Assembly (NCBI GenBank): GCA_964030785.1
Contig: OZ034975.1
Coordinates: 358,201-422,200, forward strand
Reading direction: 5' to 3'
DNA from: Siderastrea siderea
Taxonomy: Eukaryota > Cnidaria > Anthozoa > Scleractinia > Rhizangiidae
Length of the DNA stretch: 64,000 nt
Shown here: piece by piece, positions 32,367-43,168 of the stretch
How the letters are laid out: each line of letters opens with the position of its first letter
How positions within the stretch are numbered: position 1 is the stretch's first letter
Translations under genes and position numbers: made by a program
Notes under the pieces: model-generated
Told to the model about the DNA's origin: nothing
Seen by the model: only the letters and a program-made list of their open reading frames with translations
The model's database searches: none

Positions 32367-33490
32367 TTATCTTAGAACGAACCGTGTCGTTCTCCGTCCT
32401 GAAAAACTTACCCCCGGCAGTCTTACCGGGAGTGATTCTTCGCCTTCATCCTCTTGAGTTGGCTCTGCAGTACCACTCTCATTCTCATTCTCGATATCAT
32501 CGTCCCCATAGTCCCCATTTGCAATCCTACAGAGCCTATTATCCTCTTTAGATGATAAAGTGATACTGTCCGGTTCTTCACAAGAAAAGTCGAGAACTCG
32601 GGTTAAAATACGCTTGGGGAAGTTCCCATTACGGACATCACCATATGTGCATGTAAAGTTGATCATTTGTCTGATTTAGCCATTTTAGAGACACTTTTTG
32701 CCGTACGAAATTTCCATCATTCACGTCAATTTGAACATCTTCCAAAACAACAGCTTGCCAGAAAGGTGAGTTCTCTCTCCTGCGGTTGTGTTTTACGGCC
32801 ACTATGTCATTTTTCTTGTAAATGGTTTGAACTCGTACAGCGGTACCCCGCTGTGCCACATTAGCATACACAACAAGGCAGGCTGTCGTTACGTCTTCTC
32901 TTTCCTCCGACGAGGCTGTGATGGTAGTGGGACACATACTAAGGGCATAAGGCAGGGTGCCAGTTAGCTCTTTTGTTTTTGAGCGGACATTTTCCTGTCT
33001 TACGCCTCTTCCATACTCTCCAGCAAACTCTAGCATTACAGCTTCTCGTCTTGTGTCTTCTTGTTTGGAACCTGTTCCTTCGATCATTTCTGGCTGCGTC
33101 TTTGGTCGCGTCTTGATGTTTGGGGGCTCACCTTTGATTATCTTTTCTGGATAAAACGAATTGGGCCCAGTGAAATATGAGAAATCTGCCTGATAAATGC
33201 GCATCATATCGTCGTCGATGCAGCGTGCTCTTCTGTAAGCGTAGTTACTAGCCACTGTAGGGAGGTCGTGGTCTCCTCTCTCTCCTCTGCAGAGGCCTCC
33301 TTCAGTCGCCCCTTGACTGCACACTTGGGGAAAATCTCTGCGGAGGAGAGAGTGGTCTGCTCGCATTCCTTTGAAAAAGAATTCCACGCCAAAGTTGCCA
33401 TACGTTCGAAACAGATCCTATCGAGAAGGTGGCTATTCCCAATCTCCGTTAGCGTGTTGGTAAGGCTGGTCAGCGATTCTAACACTGTGA
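32367..33490 (-). pseudogene. Unrecognised protein-coding remnant in three overlapping frames
   Basis: On the minus strand, an acceptor-like TTCCTCACAG precedes LESLTSLTNTLTEIGNSHLL (33485 down). That frame stops at 33204. A second frame (33387-32638) carries SNYAYRRARCIDDDMMRIYQ, FSYFTGPNSFYPEKIIKGEP and NDIVAVKHNRRRENSPFWQA, then KVSLKWLNQTNDQ. A third frame (32666-32367) continues NFTCTYGDVRNGNFPKRILT with an acidic tail. The hand-over from WLNQTND to FTCTYGD looks like a one-base shift inside one ancestral protein. A donor-like AAAG|GTGAGC occurs after EKIIK. The stretch around WQAVV and WLN loosely suggests a small beta-barrel/chromatin-reader-like fold, but I do not recognise the family. 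It is either a decayed (possibly transposon-borne) gene or a multi-exon gene whose junctions I cannot fix. Confidence 0.4.
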
Positions 33491-34078
33491 GGAAGGACTG
33501 TCGGGTATTGAAATCGAGGTATTGTCATATCGGGGCAACACAACCCAATTTCGTTCACAACATCAAATAGCACCGTAACACATGTATGATTTCCGGCATA
33601 ACGGTTTCAAACATCTCAAAATAAAACAAAGAACTCCACAGACCTTGAACTTTTCTTTACTTTCTCTGACTTTCTCTCCTTCTTTCTTGGACTCCTGTAC
33701 ATAAATTTGTGAGATAGTAAGTTCATGATAGAAACATAGAGATATGGATGTTCAATTAAGTTCAAAGTTTTCTATTTGTGTTTTACACGTTCAGTTCCAT
33801 TCAAAAACCACGCCGCCAAAAAAATTTCCATTACAAAGTCACAAACACAGAATTCTTACACGTACGTACCTTTCCCGCTCGTGCTTTTTCTTGTGCTTTC
33901 ACATATTTGCTTGGTAGCTATTGGTATCCTGACAAATACTTCGAAATACTGATATGTCAAGCTATTATCGAATTGGGATCGAAGCGAACTCTCGAGATCT
34001 CAACGGAATCTGGACTGAATGAAAAAACCACGCGCTATATGTGATTCTTTGAGTGACACTTATGACATGTTACCAGAA
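33491..34078. other. No supported feature
   Basis: Only short open stretches without homology. Confidence 0.35.
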
Positions 34079-34515
34079 GCCCGGGGGGACTCCCTATAAT
34101 GGGCTATACGGGGATGCTCCGCCCGAAAGCGATGCCTTTTTTAAGCTCGCAGTATATTAAAGGGTAATGAAAATTTCCATTTTAGTATACGAAAGGGTCA
34201 CAAAATCAGCTGCAAAGTGGAAGAAATGGTGGCTAATGCGAAGTATATCAAAGAGTACCACAATTTGGCAGAATGACTACGGAACTGAATCAGAACGACT
34301 GAAAACCCGGGAAAAACGTGGCGATTCTAGGAAATTATATTGTTTTGGCTTACCCTTGAGATATAAGAAAGGGTACCCCCTTCATATACCTGGAGAAAAA
34401 TTGCTACCATTTTGATAAAAATGAGTATGTTTAAGGGTAAGGGTCTGAATCTCTGGGCGGAGCCTCCTCATATAAAACTTATTTAGTAGCCCCCCACCCC
34501 CCCCCCCCCCCCTGG
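34079..34515. mobile_element. Possible TIR element with G/C-run ends
   Basis: The left end runs CCCGGGGGGACTCCC, then GGATGCTCCGCCC. The right end, read inverted, is a G run with GGGGGGCTACTAAATAAG, then GGAGGCTCCGCCC. The arms are diverged. The interior contains short AAAGGGTA motifs and no gene. Confidence 0.4.
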
Positions 34516-34969
34516 CCCGGAAGCCAGTTAGTGTAACAAAAAATGAAACATCGTGACCACTAATACTTTGAGATTTTACGGCCAAGGATATGGACATTTT
34601 TATGCCATTATTATAATTCTTTAATTATTATAGTTACGAAAATCCGAAACTTGGTTTCAATTGCGCACGGACAGGGAAAGGCTCTGAAGGCGCAACAGGG
34701 TCCGTGTTTAGACTAGACTGCGAGAGTCGCCTGTTGTGCCTTTGTTTCAAGCACCGCAGGATCAGGAAATGATTCTATCACGTCATTCATTGAATTACAC
34801 CATGGTTGTTTCGATACCCGATATCGACCGATATCTCAGCCTGATTCAGGGTTGTTATTTCGGGTGAAACACGCGTGGTATCGCCTATTGCGCCTCCTCG
34901 TAGACCTCGTAGCTCGAGTTTTTCACACGTTAGTCGCTTTTCAGAGGAAAAGTGATCCTGGAACAATCA

Positions 34970-35095
34970 CAACAGGCTGGATTCCTAACAAGCTGGATTC
35001 CAGTGGTTGGATTCTGGATTCCATGAGCTGGATTCCGGATTCCAAAGTCGTGGATTCCAGATTCCACAGGTTAAAATTGCCTGGATTCCGGATTC
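34970..35095. repeat. Second GGATTCC-type short repeat array
   Basis: Five imperfect TGGATTCCGGATTCCA-like units, the same motif as at 24.25 kb. Confidence 0.75.
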
Positions 35096-36820
35096 CGGAC
35101 ATCGGGCGAATTCATGAATTAATCAGTTAGTAATGGCGGTACGGTGGTGAAGGTTGTATGCCCAGGATAACATAGATCGTTGACTGTTTCAGAAAAAACC
35201 GGCTGAGATGACCGCTCAAAAAGGGTCTTCCGAAATCTGCATATCAACCGGATGAGATAATGTATTCATTATACCCCCGTAAGGCCCCGCTGACCCAATT
35301 CTACAGAAAATAAATTAGCGAGTTGACGTGTGTAGGGCGGGACGGGCTGTCGCAAGCTGCACTTGGTTCGTACTCTGTGACCTCGAATTAATGAATGATA
35401 AATGAGACTGGAAACGGAAGAAATGAGCAAACGTTTCAGAAATTTCTGACGATCCCGGTTCCAGACGGAGAACAAACTTTCCGACAGGAATTGCCGAAAA
35501 ATTTCTAAACCATTTGATTTCCGACCGAAATTTCCGGACAAATGTTTTTTGGCTGAATAATAAGCGCCCATAAATCCTGCCTCAGGAAAAGTGCAACGTT
35601 TATTTTCTGACTACACATATCAAATAATTTTAGTCCTGAAAAACGAAGAATAAAACAAAGTTTAGCTTTATTGTAAACAAGGGTATTGTTTTACCTTTGA
35701 AAGAGTGAAATAAAACCTGAATGCGATATCTGTTAAGCCGTGCCTTTTGATTTTAATGCAAATAAAGAAACAGAACAATTTGGTTAGGAAAATCAACCTG
35801 GTTAGTTATCTTTGTTTTTGATCTATTTAATTTCTCACTTTAAAAGACAACACCTGCACAGCTAAGCAAACCAATTATATTTTCTACGGTTATCAGTTTG
35901 TTTTATAGTGTATCCGCCATTACTGTTGGGCAAAATAATGGACTTTGTATTCAGGTCATCTTGCAGCTCTTAGTTCAGCTTGCCTGCACACTGTTTATGA
36001 AATGAAAATGCTTTCTGCTCACGACTCGTCGGATTGCCGAACAACCTGAAAAACAACAGGTCAGTAAAATTACTCAGAAATCCATTTTCCAACTTGTTCT
36101 TATTTCCATTCGACATAACAACTTGCTCTTTAGGAAGCCCCGAACATGTCAGACCTTAGTTGCTACACAAATTCTGAATCGCTTCTTTTTTTAGGATTTA
36201 GCATTGAATTTTTTGCTCTTTATTCAGTTAGAATTGAAGTCAAAACAGGAGCCAACTGGATGCGCCTTTTGCAAAATTTAAAGGGGAAAGTCTTATTTTA
36301 AGGCCGAAAAGCGTACAAGTTATCCTGCCTGATACTACCACTTCAGGAAATATTCTCTTTTGAAGAGATATCACCAATATTCAGCATATTTTAGTTTCAC
36401 TTTGTTCCAGATTTCTCGTTAGACTCTTTGATAATTAGACGGATTGCCTGTCTGAAAGACAAACGCAAGGCGACTAGTTTTAAAGGTTTTACCGCGTTGG
36501 TGCATAGTGTTAGCAGTCAAATCGACTTGAAGTGGGCTCTAAAACGGGTTTTGCACCAGTTCCGACTGACAAAAAGCAAAGAATTCCTGCACGGAACATC
36601 TCTACGTATCCGTCTTATAAAGGTGTCTTTCTTTAACTCTCTTTAAGGGAAACAAAGTAAAGAACTGATGTCATACAAAGACCAACACTATATGTTCGTC
36701 TTCCTAAGAAAGAGGTACGCCTAGGGAGGGTGTTAAATGTTTTGTTCGATCTGCTACCATCCCTTAATCTTCAAAAAGATTTCAGTTTGTGTTGTCTTAA
36801 TTTTCCAACCTTACCTTTCT
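35096..36820. other. Intergenic sequence upstream of the PAN/EGF gene
   Basis: Around 35430-35545, AATTTCTGACGATCCCGG and GATTTCCGACCGAAATTTCC give a small inverted-repeat-like patch. No exon was recognised upstream of the putative signal peptide. The acceptor TTTCTTCAG just before the start at 36830 implies a 5' untranslated exon somewhere here. Confidence 0.35.
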
Positions 36821-36829
36821 TCAGGTCAA

Positions 36830-37423
36830 ATGACGCCTGCGCACCAAGCTCTCATTCTCCAAGTAATATTTGCATCATTAGCCGCTGGCCTGGATAACTG
36901 CATCACTGTGACTTCTATCAAAGACCACTCGCTGATTGGCCACACTTACAAGACATCATCCGGGAAATCCCTTATGACGTGCATCATATCATGTGACCAG
37001 GATGCACGCTGCTACAGCTTGAATTATAAATTTCATAATAAAACCTGCGAGTTGAGTAACGCGACTAGATATTCGAATCTTCAAGAATTTGTGTTTTCAC
37101 GAGACGTGGTATATTTTGACCACCCAGCCCGTCCCTCTGGTTCATGCATACGGGACTGGCCGTGTAAAAACGCAGGAAGGTGTGTTAATGTGGCCAGAGC
37201 CCCCGGATTCAAGTGCGAGTGTCAGCATGACTACATTGGAGAAACGTGCAATGGTAAATTATATCACGAAATGAATGAGTGAATGAATGAATGAATGAGA
37301 ATGAATCAGTCAATCAGTCTGACAACGAGTCAGTCAGTCAGTCAGTCAGTCAGTCAGTCAGTCAGTCAGTCAGTTAGTCAGTCAGTCAATCAATCAATTA
37401 ACCAGTCAGTCAGTCAGTCAGTT

Positions 37424-37496
<73 letters not shown>

Positions 37497-37501
37497 CTCA
37501 C

Positions 37502-37562
<61 letters not shown>

Positions 37563-37995
37563 TTACTGACATAATAAAGTTTTTGTGCTACACATGTAGG
37601 AATCCCCAAGCAGCTCATGCTAATCGTGGCAGGTTGCTCACTCGCTCGCTCACTCGCTCCCTCGTTTAGTTTGCAGTTCTCCCCCATTTGGAATGCAGGA
37701 CCGTCGAATTTTAAATCATCAACTGACAGCCTCGTCAGAAGGCATGTGGTTGGACTTAAGCAGTTTTAAGGCCAGGGATGCACGTTTGTGGATTAAATCA
37801 ACTTCCTGGGTCAGCGAGATTTTGGATTCCAATCCGTGGATACAAATCAGCCTTGCGCCTGAAATCAAACTCATCAGCGGTGTTGCCACCCAGGGAAATC
37901 CAACACATGATTGGTGGACTACGAGTTACACCCTAAAGCACAGCATGACGGGAAAAACATGGCGTGATTATGAAAGCGGAGAGGGTTTTGTCGAG
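36830..37995 (+). CDS. Secreted PAN/apple - EGF - F5/8C (discoidin) protein, two visible exons
   Basis: Exon 1 is 36830-37253. The Met follows closely behind an acceptor. MTPAHQALILQVIFASLAAG looks like a signal peptide. A PAN/apple-type domain follows (DHSLIGHTYKT, C-IISC, C-YSLNYKF--KTCEL), then a six-Cys EGF domain (CIRDWPCKNAGRCVNVARAP to CECQHDYIGETCN). The donor is ATG|GTAAAT, phase 1. Exon 2 is 37677-37995: FGMQDRRILNHQLTASSE, WIQISLAPEIKLISGVATQG and TSYTLKHSMTGKTWRDY form an F5/8C fold lacking its last strands, up to a candidate donor GAG|GTATCA at 37996. Proteins with this order are abundant in cnidarians and are thought to act in adhesion or extracellular matrix. Exon 2 reads openly only from its second base, one base out of register with exon 1. 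The gene is therefore broken there or the C run at 37681-37685 lost a base. Confidence 0.75.
37263..37562. repeat. Compound (GAAT)n (GTCA)n (ATCA)n microsatellite in intron
   Basis: About 300 bp of tetranucleotide repeat fill most of the intron between the EGF and discoidin exons. The translated reading (QSVSQSINQS) is an artefact. Confidence 0.95.
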
Positions 37996-38332
37996 GTATC
38001 ATTAGATCTTACCAGTTGACTGTTAAGTAAATGTCAACACGATATAAAGTAGACATTTACCATGCTCTGGTGTGTATGTGCCAATATAATTATGTTTGGA
38101 GTTTTCTGTCATTGACTATTCGCCTATAGACCAATTTCGCGGGCTTTGTTTCGAAAATCGTATTTACGGACCAAAAGGTGTTGTTTTCCAATTGCAATCT
38201 CATGGTTGCCTAGTGAAATAATTTGACTATATATATTCGTTTTTGTTTTCTATGGGCGATACTGTGTCAACTCCAGTGCCCCTCGCTGACTGGTCACTCG
38301 TAGTAAACTAGGTCCCGGGAGAGTGGGCCTCC
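37996..38332. other. Region after the discoidin exon
   Basis: No exon completing the F5/8C domain was found. If the donor at 37996 is unused, the reading frame ends at TGA 38017-38019. Confidence 0.35.
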
Positions 38333-40127
38333 CAATAGGCCATTTTCATTATGACGTCACACACGCTAAGGTTTCTGGTAGTTGTAGTAAAGATCGTGCC
38401 CAGTGTCGCGCGATCGCGGGAAAGTGTCAAAAAATTAGCAGAAGTGCCATGTCGGCCAAGGCAAGCTACCAGGTGTTTCACAAAGTTATGTGCTCGATTG
38501 CAATACAAATTCAAAGAAATTCAGAGTGGCGTTTTTTATGTTTTTTTTTTCGATAAACGAGGAATTGCGAAGAGTGTTGTTAACGAACATTTCAATGGAA
38601 AACTTTTATTTCCAAATTCTGATTACAGGAAAACGTGTCTTGACAATGTGCCACTATAATTTCCCTCATGAGAAAAAGAATCGAAGGGGAGGAGGGAGTT
38701 TCTGAGATAGGAGATATAGAACAAGTAGAACAGTTTTTAAATAACAGAACCAAATGGATATCGAAGCTATAAAAATTTTATATCTAGCATAGTGCAAAGC
38801 AAAACGAGGAACCCATTGAGATGCTTTGAGCGACTTGGCTCGGAGATTTAATAAAAACAAAACAAAGCATTAAATATTTCGCTTTGAGTGAATCGGCAGT
38901 GCTAAGTTAAATCATCAAAATGGAAGAGAAATACCATTCACTACTACAAGTAAACGCAAAACATGTAGAGGTGATTGAAATATTCCGTCAACTGAAAAAG
39001 CAAGCAATTTTATTTGCACTAAGACGGCTGAACGATTTTTGCGTTCAAACAACTCAATGTGCAATACCAAAGGAAAGAAAACTGGCTTGAGAAACAACAC
39101 TAACTCAGTCTAGAATAGTTTCTATTACAATTTTTTAAAATTATTTCCACCATGTTGAGAAATAAAACATAAGCTTAATAAACAAAACCTACAAAGACAA
39201 AATCTTGAAAGTTTATACGCACAACATTTTCTCGCCAAGATTAACTGTAATAAATGCAAGTGCAATATCACATCGCTTATTTTAATTTTAATACAAAATA
39301 CCATAAAAAGACAAACAGAGAAAAGAGAAAACAAGCCTTCAGGTATGAAAAAAATATTCAGAATAGCACTTGCTGTCCTGGGAAAGCAAAATGTCTCGAG
39401 TACAATTTCCGCTTAACTTGACACTGTTTTGTACCAAATTTCTGCAAGTTTTTTAAACATTTCAAGAAAGCCATTGTAAATGTGGATTCGCCGAGTTAAA
39501 AAATTCCTACGAAGTCAATCCACAGTCAAATATGTGATTTAGCAACTGTTGAAGTGGAAGAAATACTTAAAATCGATCGTTGTCCTTGGAAATAAAAACG
39601 ACACTGACAATACAGCCTGTTCCCGAACAAGGATTTCTTTGCTGTAACCTCTCCAATTTCTTCTATAACCGCCGTCGAGTATTCTTCAGGTCTTTTCCTT
39701 TTAGCAACAAGCTTTTAAAAGAAATGTCTTCAAAAGACTTCATCGTAAGGATGCATGTAAAATTACCGGCTTGAAAATCGAGCGTACAAGAAGCCCGGCA
39801 TTCGTTAAAAAGTTTTGTAACGCACCAAGTGCGAAACGATAAAAAAATCGAAAATCTTGCAAAATAAAGCCTCCTTACTTTTACATTGTTGTCTCTTGAT
39901 GTGTCCTCGTGGGGATAAAAGCAGGTTGTCGCTTATGTCACTGGAGGTCCTCTCAATTATGCACATTATAGAAGTGATGTGATCGACCAACTCGGCCGCC
40001 ATTGCATTGCATGTGTTTTTGTGGATTATTTTGAATTTTCCCGCGATTGAGCGACCCTGGGCGCGATCTTTACTACAACTACCAGAAACCTTTGCGTGTG
40101 TGACGTCATAATGAAAATGGTCTATTG
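38333..40127. mobile_element. 1.8-kb non-autonomous TIR element with ~91-bp inverted ends
   Basis: The left end CAATAGGCCATTTTCATTAT, GACGTCACACACGC and TTTCTGGTAGTTGTAGTAAA (38333-38423) is inverted at 40037-40127 with a handful of mismatches. The interior is AT-rich without a transposase frame, and shares blocks with 15.7-16.9 kb. No target duplication was recognised. The ends contain a CRE-like TGACGTCA. Confidence 0.8.
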
Positions 40128-40137
40128 CGAAAAAGAT

Positions 40138-40603
40138 TAGCGAGCTTCAGATCGGACTACGAGTACGATATTGACTACGAGTACGATATTGAGTACGAGT
40201 ACGATATTGAGTACGAGTGCGATATTGAGTACGAGTACGATATTGAGTACGAGTACGATATTGAGTACGAGTACGATATTGAGTACGAGTACGATATTGA
40301 GTACGAGTACGATATTGAGTACGAGTGCGATATTGAGTACGAGTACGATATTGAGCACGAGTACGATATTGAGTACGAGTGCGATATTGACTACGAGTAC
40401 GATATTGAGTACGAGTACGACTTTTTAATTCCTCGTCGCAGGCTTTAGATTGTCACCTGTCAAACTATTATCGTTTACATAGCATCCTTATCTACTGGTC
40501 AGCAATATAAAGGAGTAAAGGCTCTAAGAACGTACCTGTTTTGAAATTCAACAGTCGTGCTCGTACTCAATCTCGTACTCATAGTCCGATCTGAAGCTCG
40601 CTA
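40138..40603. mobile_element. 466-bp TIR element enclosing an 18-bp minisatellite
   Basis: TAGCGAGCTTCAGATCGGAC followed by TACGAGTACGA (40138-40168) is inverted at 40573-40603 with one mismatch. TA lies at both outer edges. Inside, 40160-40430 is about 15 copies of an 18-bp unit GAGTACGAGTACGATATT with GAGTGC and GACTAC variants. The unit continues into the right terminal repeat in inverted orientation (40557-40582). The repeat is open in several frames (EYEYDI on the plus strand), which is not evidence of coding. Confidence 0.85.
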
Positions 40604-43030
40604 TTAAAGTGCGTGATACTGCAGGCGTTGTAGAAGATAGATGATGTTCCGAAAGCAAAAAATCTGACAAAGTCTAACAATCGATAACAAGCGTTATTTT
40701 CTTTACTTTCGCAGATTTTCCTGGGAAATTCAGACGGCAACAAAGTTGTAAAGCACGAAATTTCTCCCCCGATCAAGGCGTCTTTCATTCGCCTTCTTCC
40801 TCTTACTAAGAAAGGACGATTTGCTTTGCGACTCGAACTTTACGGATGCGATTTTGTTGAGGATTAAGCATATTGTTTCTTTTAATATCAGCGTAGTCTA
40901 CCCAGTTCCATTTGTAGCCTAGAAAGCGCCTTTCCCGTATTCCCTTTTTAGGTCAATAACGAATGTCGCGAAATGTAAGTATTTGTTGTACAAACGGTCA
41001 TTATTTCAGGTCCATGCCAGTTCCTCGGAACTTAACTCGGCAAACTGTAGTGGGTTCTCTGAGATTTGAATTGTCCGCCAAAAATATTTTTTGTACCCGG
41101 CAATCCAAAATTCAACAAGTGTAACACCGCTCCATTTATGGGTATGGGTTCGGCGAACTCTCTCTCTCTTCAAAAAAAGTTGGGGGCCGTTTGAAACTAT
41201 ATGGAGTAAGATTGGGGGAGCTGAACTTGCAATAAAACGTCTTTCTTGCCTCAGAACCCACTCGATTCTCTTGATTAGCAAGGCCAACAGGTAAACACAA
41301 GAAATAATTAATTCACAGGTTAATCTCATATCAGATTTTCCACGGTTAAGGATCGAAGAAATCTGTATGGGCATGTGAATATGTGATTGTGACTGGGACG
41401 ATAACAACGACTGCGGAATCGTTCGCTGTCATTTTGTTATGGACCTGACGTGAAGGACTTATAGTTAGCTCATATTGCATTATGGGTAGGCCGTTAGTTG
41501 TCCCTTGATTGTACCCTGTGACTCCATGGTATTTAGGACTGTGATTTGAGGAAATGAGAGACTGGTAAGGAGTTTGCCACCACCGTGATTCAACATTCTT
41601 GACGTGCGCGTACGTGTACGTGGGCTGTTACCGGAAACAATATACGTAAACTTGATTTATAAACTATACGTGTATGTAGAACCTTTCGGAACAATTACGA
41701 TGACAATAGCTTTATTACCTCTCCCGAAACGGCTCTTCTGAGATAATTTACATGTACATTTAAAAAAGAAAACGTAAAGAAACTCACCTGAGCTAGTTAC
41801 AAGCATAAAAAATAAGACATAATCTAAAATCATTTGGATCAGTATAGTTCACGCCTCGCGCTCTTCTTAAGCCGCTGAATGATTCACTGTTCCTAGTATT
41901 TAAACATAGGGAATTCCAAACATCAATTGAACGAAAATAAAAGGAACGCTGAGCGGTAGCAGTTCTACAGAAAGGACTTTGTAACTGATCTTTTTGCCTT
42001 GCGCCAAGACTGCCGGTACATCAGACATCTTGTTGATCCTACCACCTCGGTAAGCGGGCGCAAGGGCATTTAAAATCTTGTACAATAGTGTAAACATTTC
42101 TTGTGAATAGTAATTTAAAAATAAACAACAAATAAAGAAATAAACCAGTGAAGTCTGCACGTTTTTCTGCGGGCAAATTCAGTTACGCTCCTCCTGTGTG
42201 GTCGATCATTTGCATTTAAGAAATATCGACTCTAAAATTAACATCACATTTTTGTGAATTTGAACCGTATTGATGACTGTGTTTTTCTTATTTTTAGTCA
42301 GCAGTTGAGCGAGTAAATATATCGGACTGAGGTATCACAGGAAACTCACAGGGAGCTTAAAGTATTCCGCTGTGAACTCATTTTAAGTATCGTTGTTTTT
42401 ATTCCATTATGTTGGTCCTCTATTATCATGATTATATGAAAAAAAATTCTTTTCTGTTGCCTCTGCGTCTATCTCTATATGTTTTCTTGACTGAAAGGAG
42501 GCCTTTCAGCTGATGGTTGTTAGTGGATCATTTCTTCGTGAACATTTCACGACCAAGTTATTTATCTAATAGATTGCGAATATCGAGATCGTCTGAGCAA
42601 TATCAAATGCAGTTTCAAGAGTTTATGTTGGTTGATGTTATTTAATATTGTAAGGAATATCGCAAAATACTTCCGGATTGATAGAAACTGGAAAAATTCT
42701 AACTTACGAAATCGTTTTTACTGTTCTGTAAACTGCAACTTTATTAAATTCAGTGTGTATCCTTTGTTTTATTTAAAGGAAGTAAATTGCGCCATATTTT
42801 ATTTAAATTTCTACAGGAGTAATAAAATCACAGCACGAGACAGTTTTAATACAATCGCATCCTTCGTTATTGAGTCTTCCTAGCAACCACAAAGATATGC
42901 TGCTTAGATTGCTCTCAGAATCAATCAGGAATACGCTTGCAGGATTATTTTAAGCTTTACGAAAATGTTGAACATAACAGATGAAAAAAATTAGAAGAAT
43001 AAACCGAAAAGGAAAACAGAGATAAAATAT
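40604..43030. other. Intergenic region upstream of the RASA gene
   Basis: No exon was recognised on either strand. A minus-strand open stretch at 41900-42160 (LYKILNALAPAY) is faintly LINE-like but too short to call. Confidence 0.35.
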
Positions 43031-43152
43031 CTAGTAGGAAATAGAAAGCGCGGGAAAATTAGACCTGACCGGAAATTAAGCAGGTTATTACCGGAAGCGA
43101 CTACCCAATCAAAATTTACATTTTGTGGTCATGTGACAAGAATGGCTTCGAC
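43031..43152 (+). promoter_or_regulatory. Likely TATA-less promoter/5' leader of the RASA gene
   Basis: Directly upstream of the start codon are two ETS-type CCGGAA sites (43069, 43091), a CCAAT box (ACCCAATCA, 43104) and an E-box-like GTCATGTGAC (43128-43137). No TATA box is seen. The transcription start is not determinable from sequence alone. Confidence 0.45.
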
Positions 43153-43168
43153 ATGGCGGCTGGTGTAA
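43142..43168 (+). promoter_or_regulatory. Upstream ORF overlapping the RASA start codon
   Basis: ATG at 43142 (context AGAATGG) opens an eight-codon frame (MASTWRLV) that ends at TAA 43166-43168. It overlaps the main ATG at 43153 in another frame. If transcription starts upstream of 43142, ribosomes would have to leak past it. Confidence 0.55.

Noticed and set aside
37295..37669. Gln/Ser-rich 124-residue ORF
   Set aside because: Translation of a (GTCA)n/(ATCA)n microsatellite within an intron.
40125..40448. EYEYDI-repeat protein of 107 residues
   Set aside because: It is an 18-bp satellite inside a TIR element, open in several frames.
41900..42160. Minus-strand ORF with LYKILNALAPAY as a LINE reverse transcriptase tail
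   Set aside because: Only a few residues resemble the motif. The diagnostic W-NSLP segment is absent.
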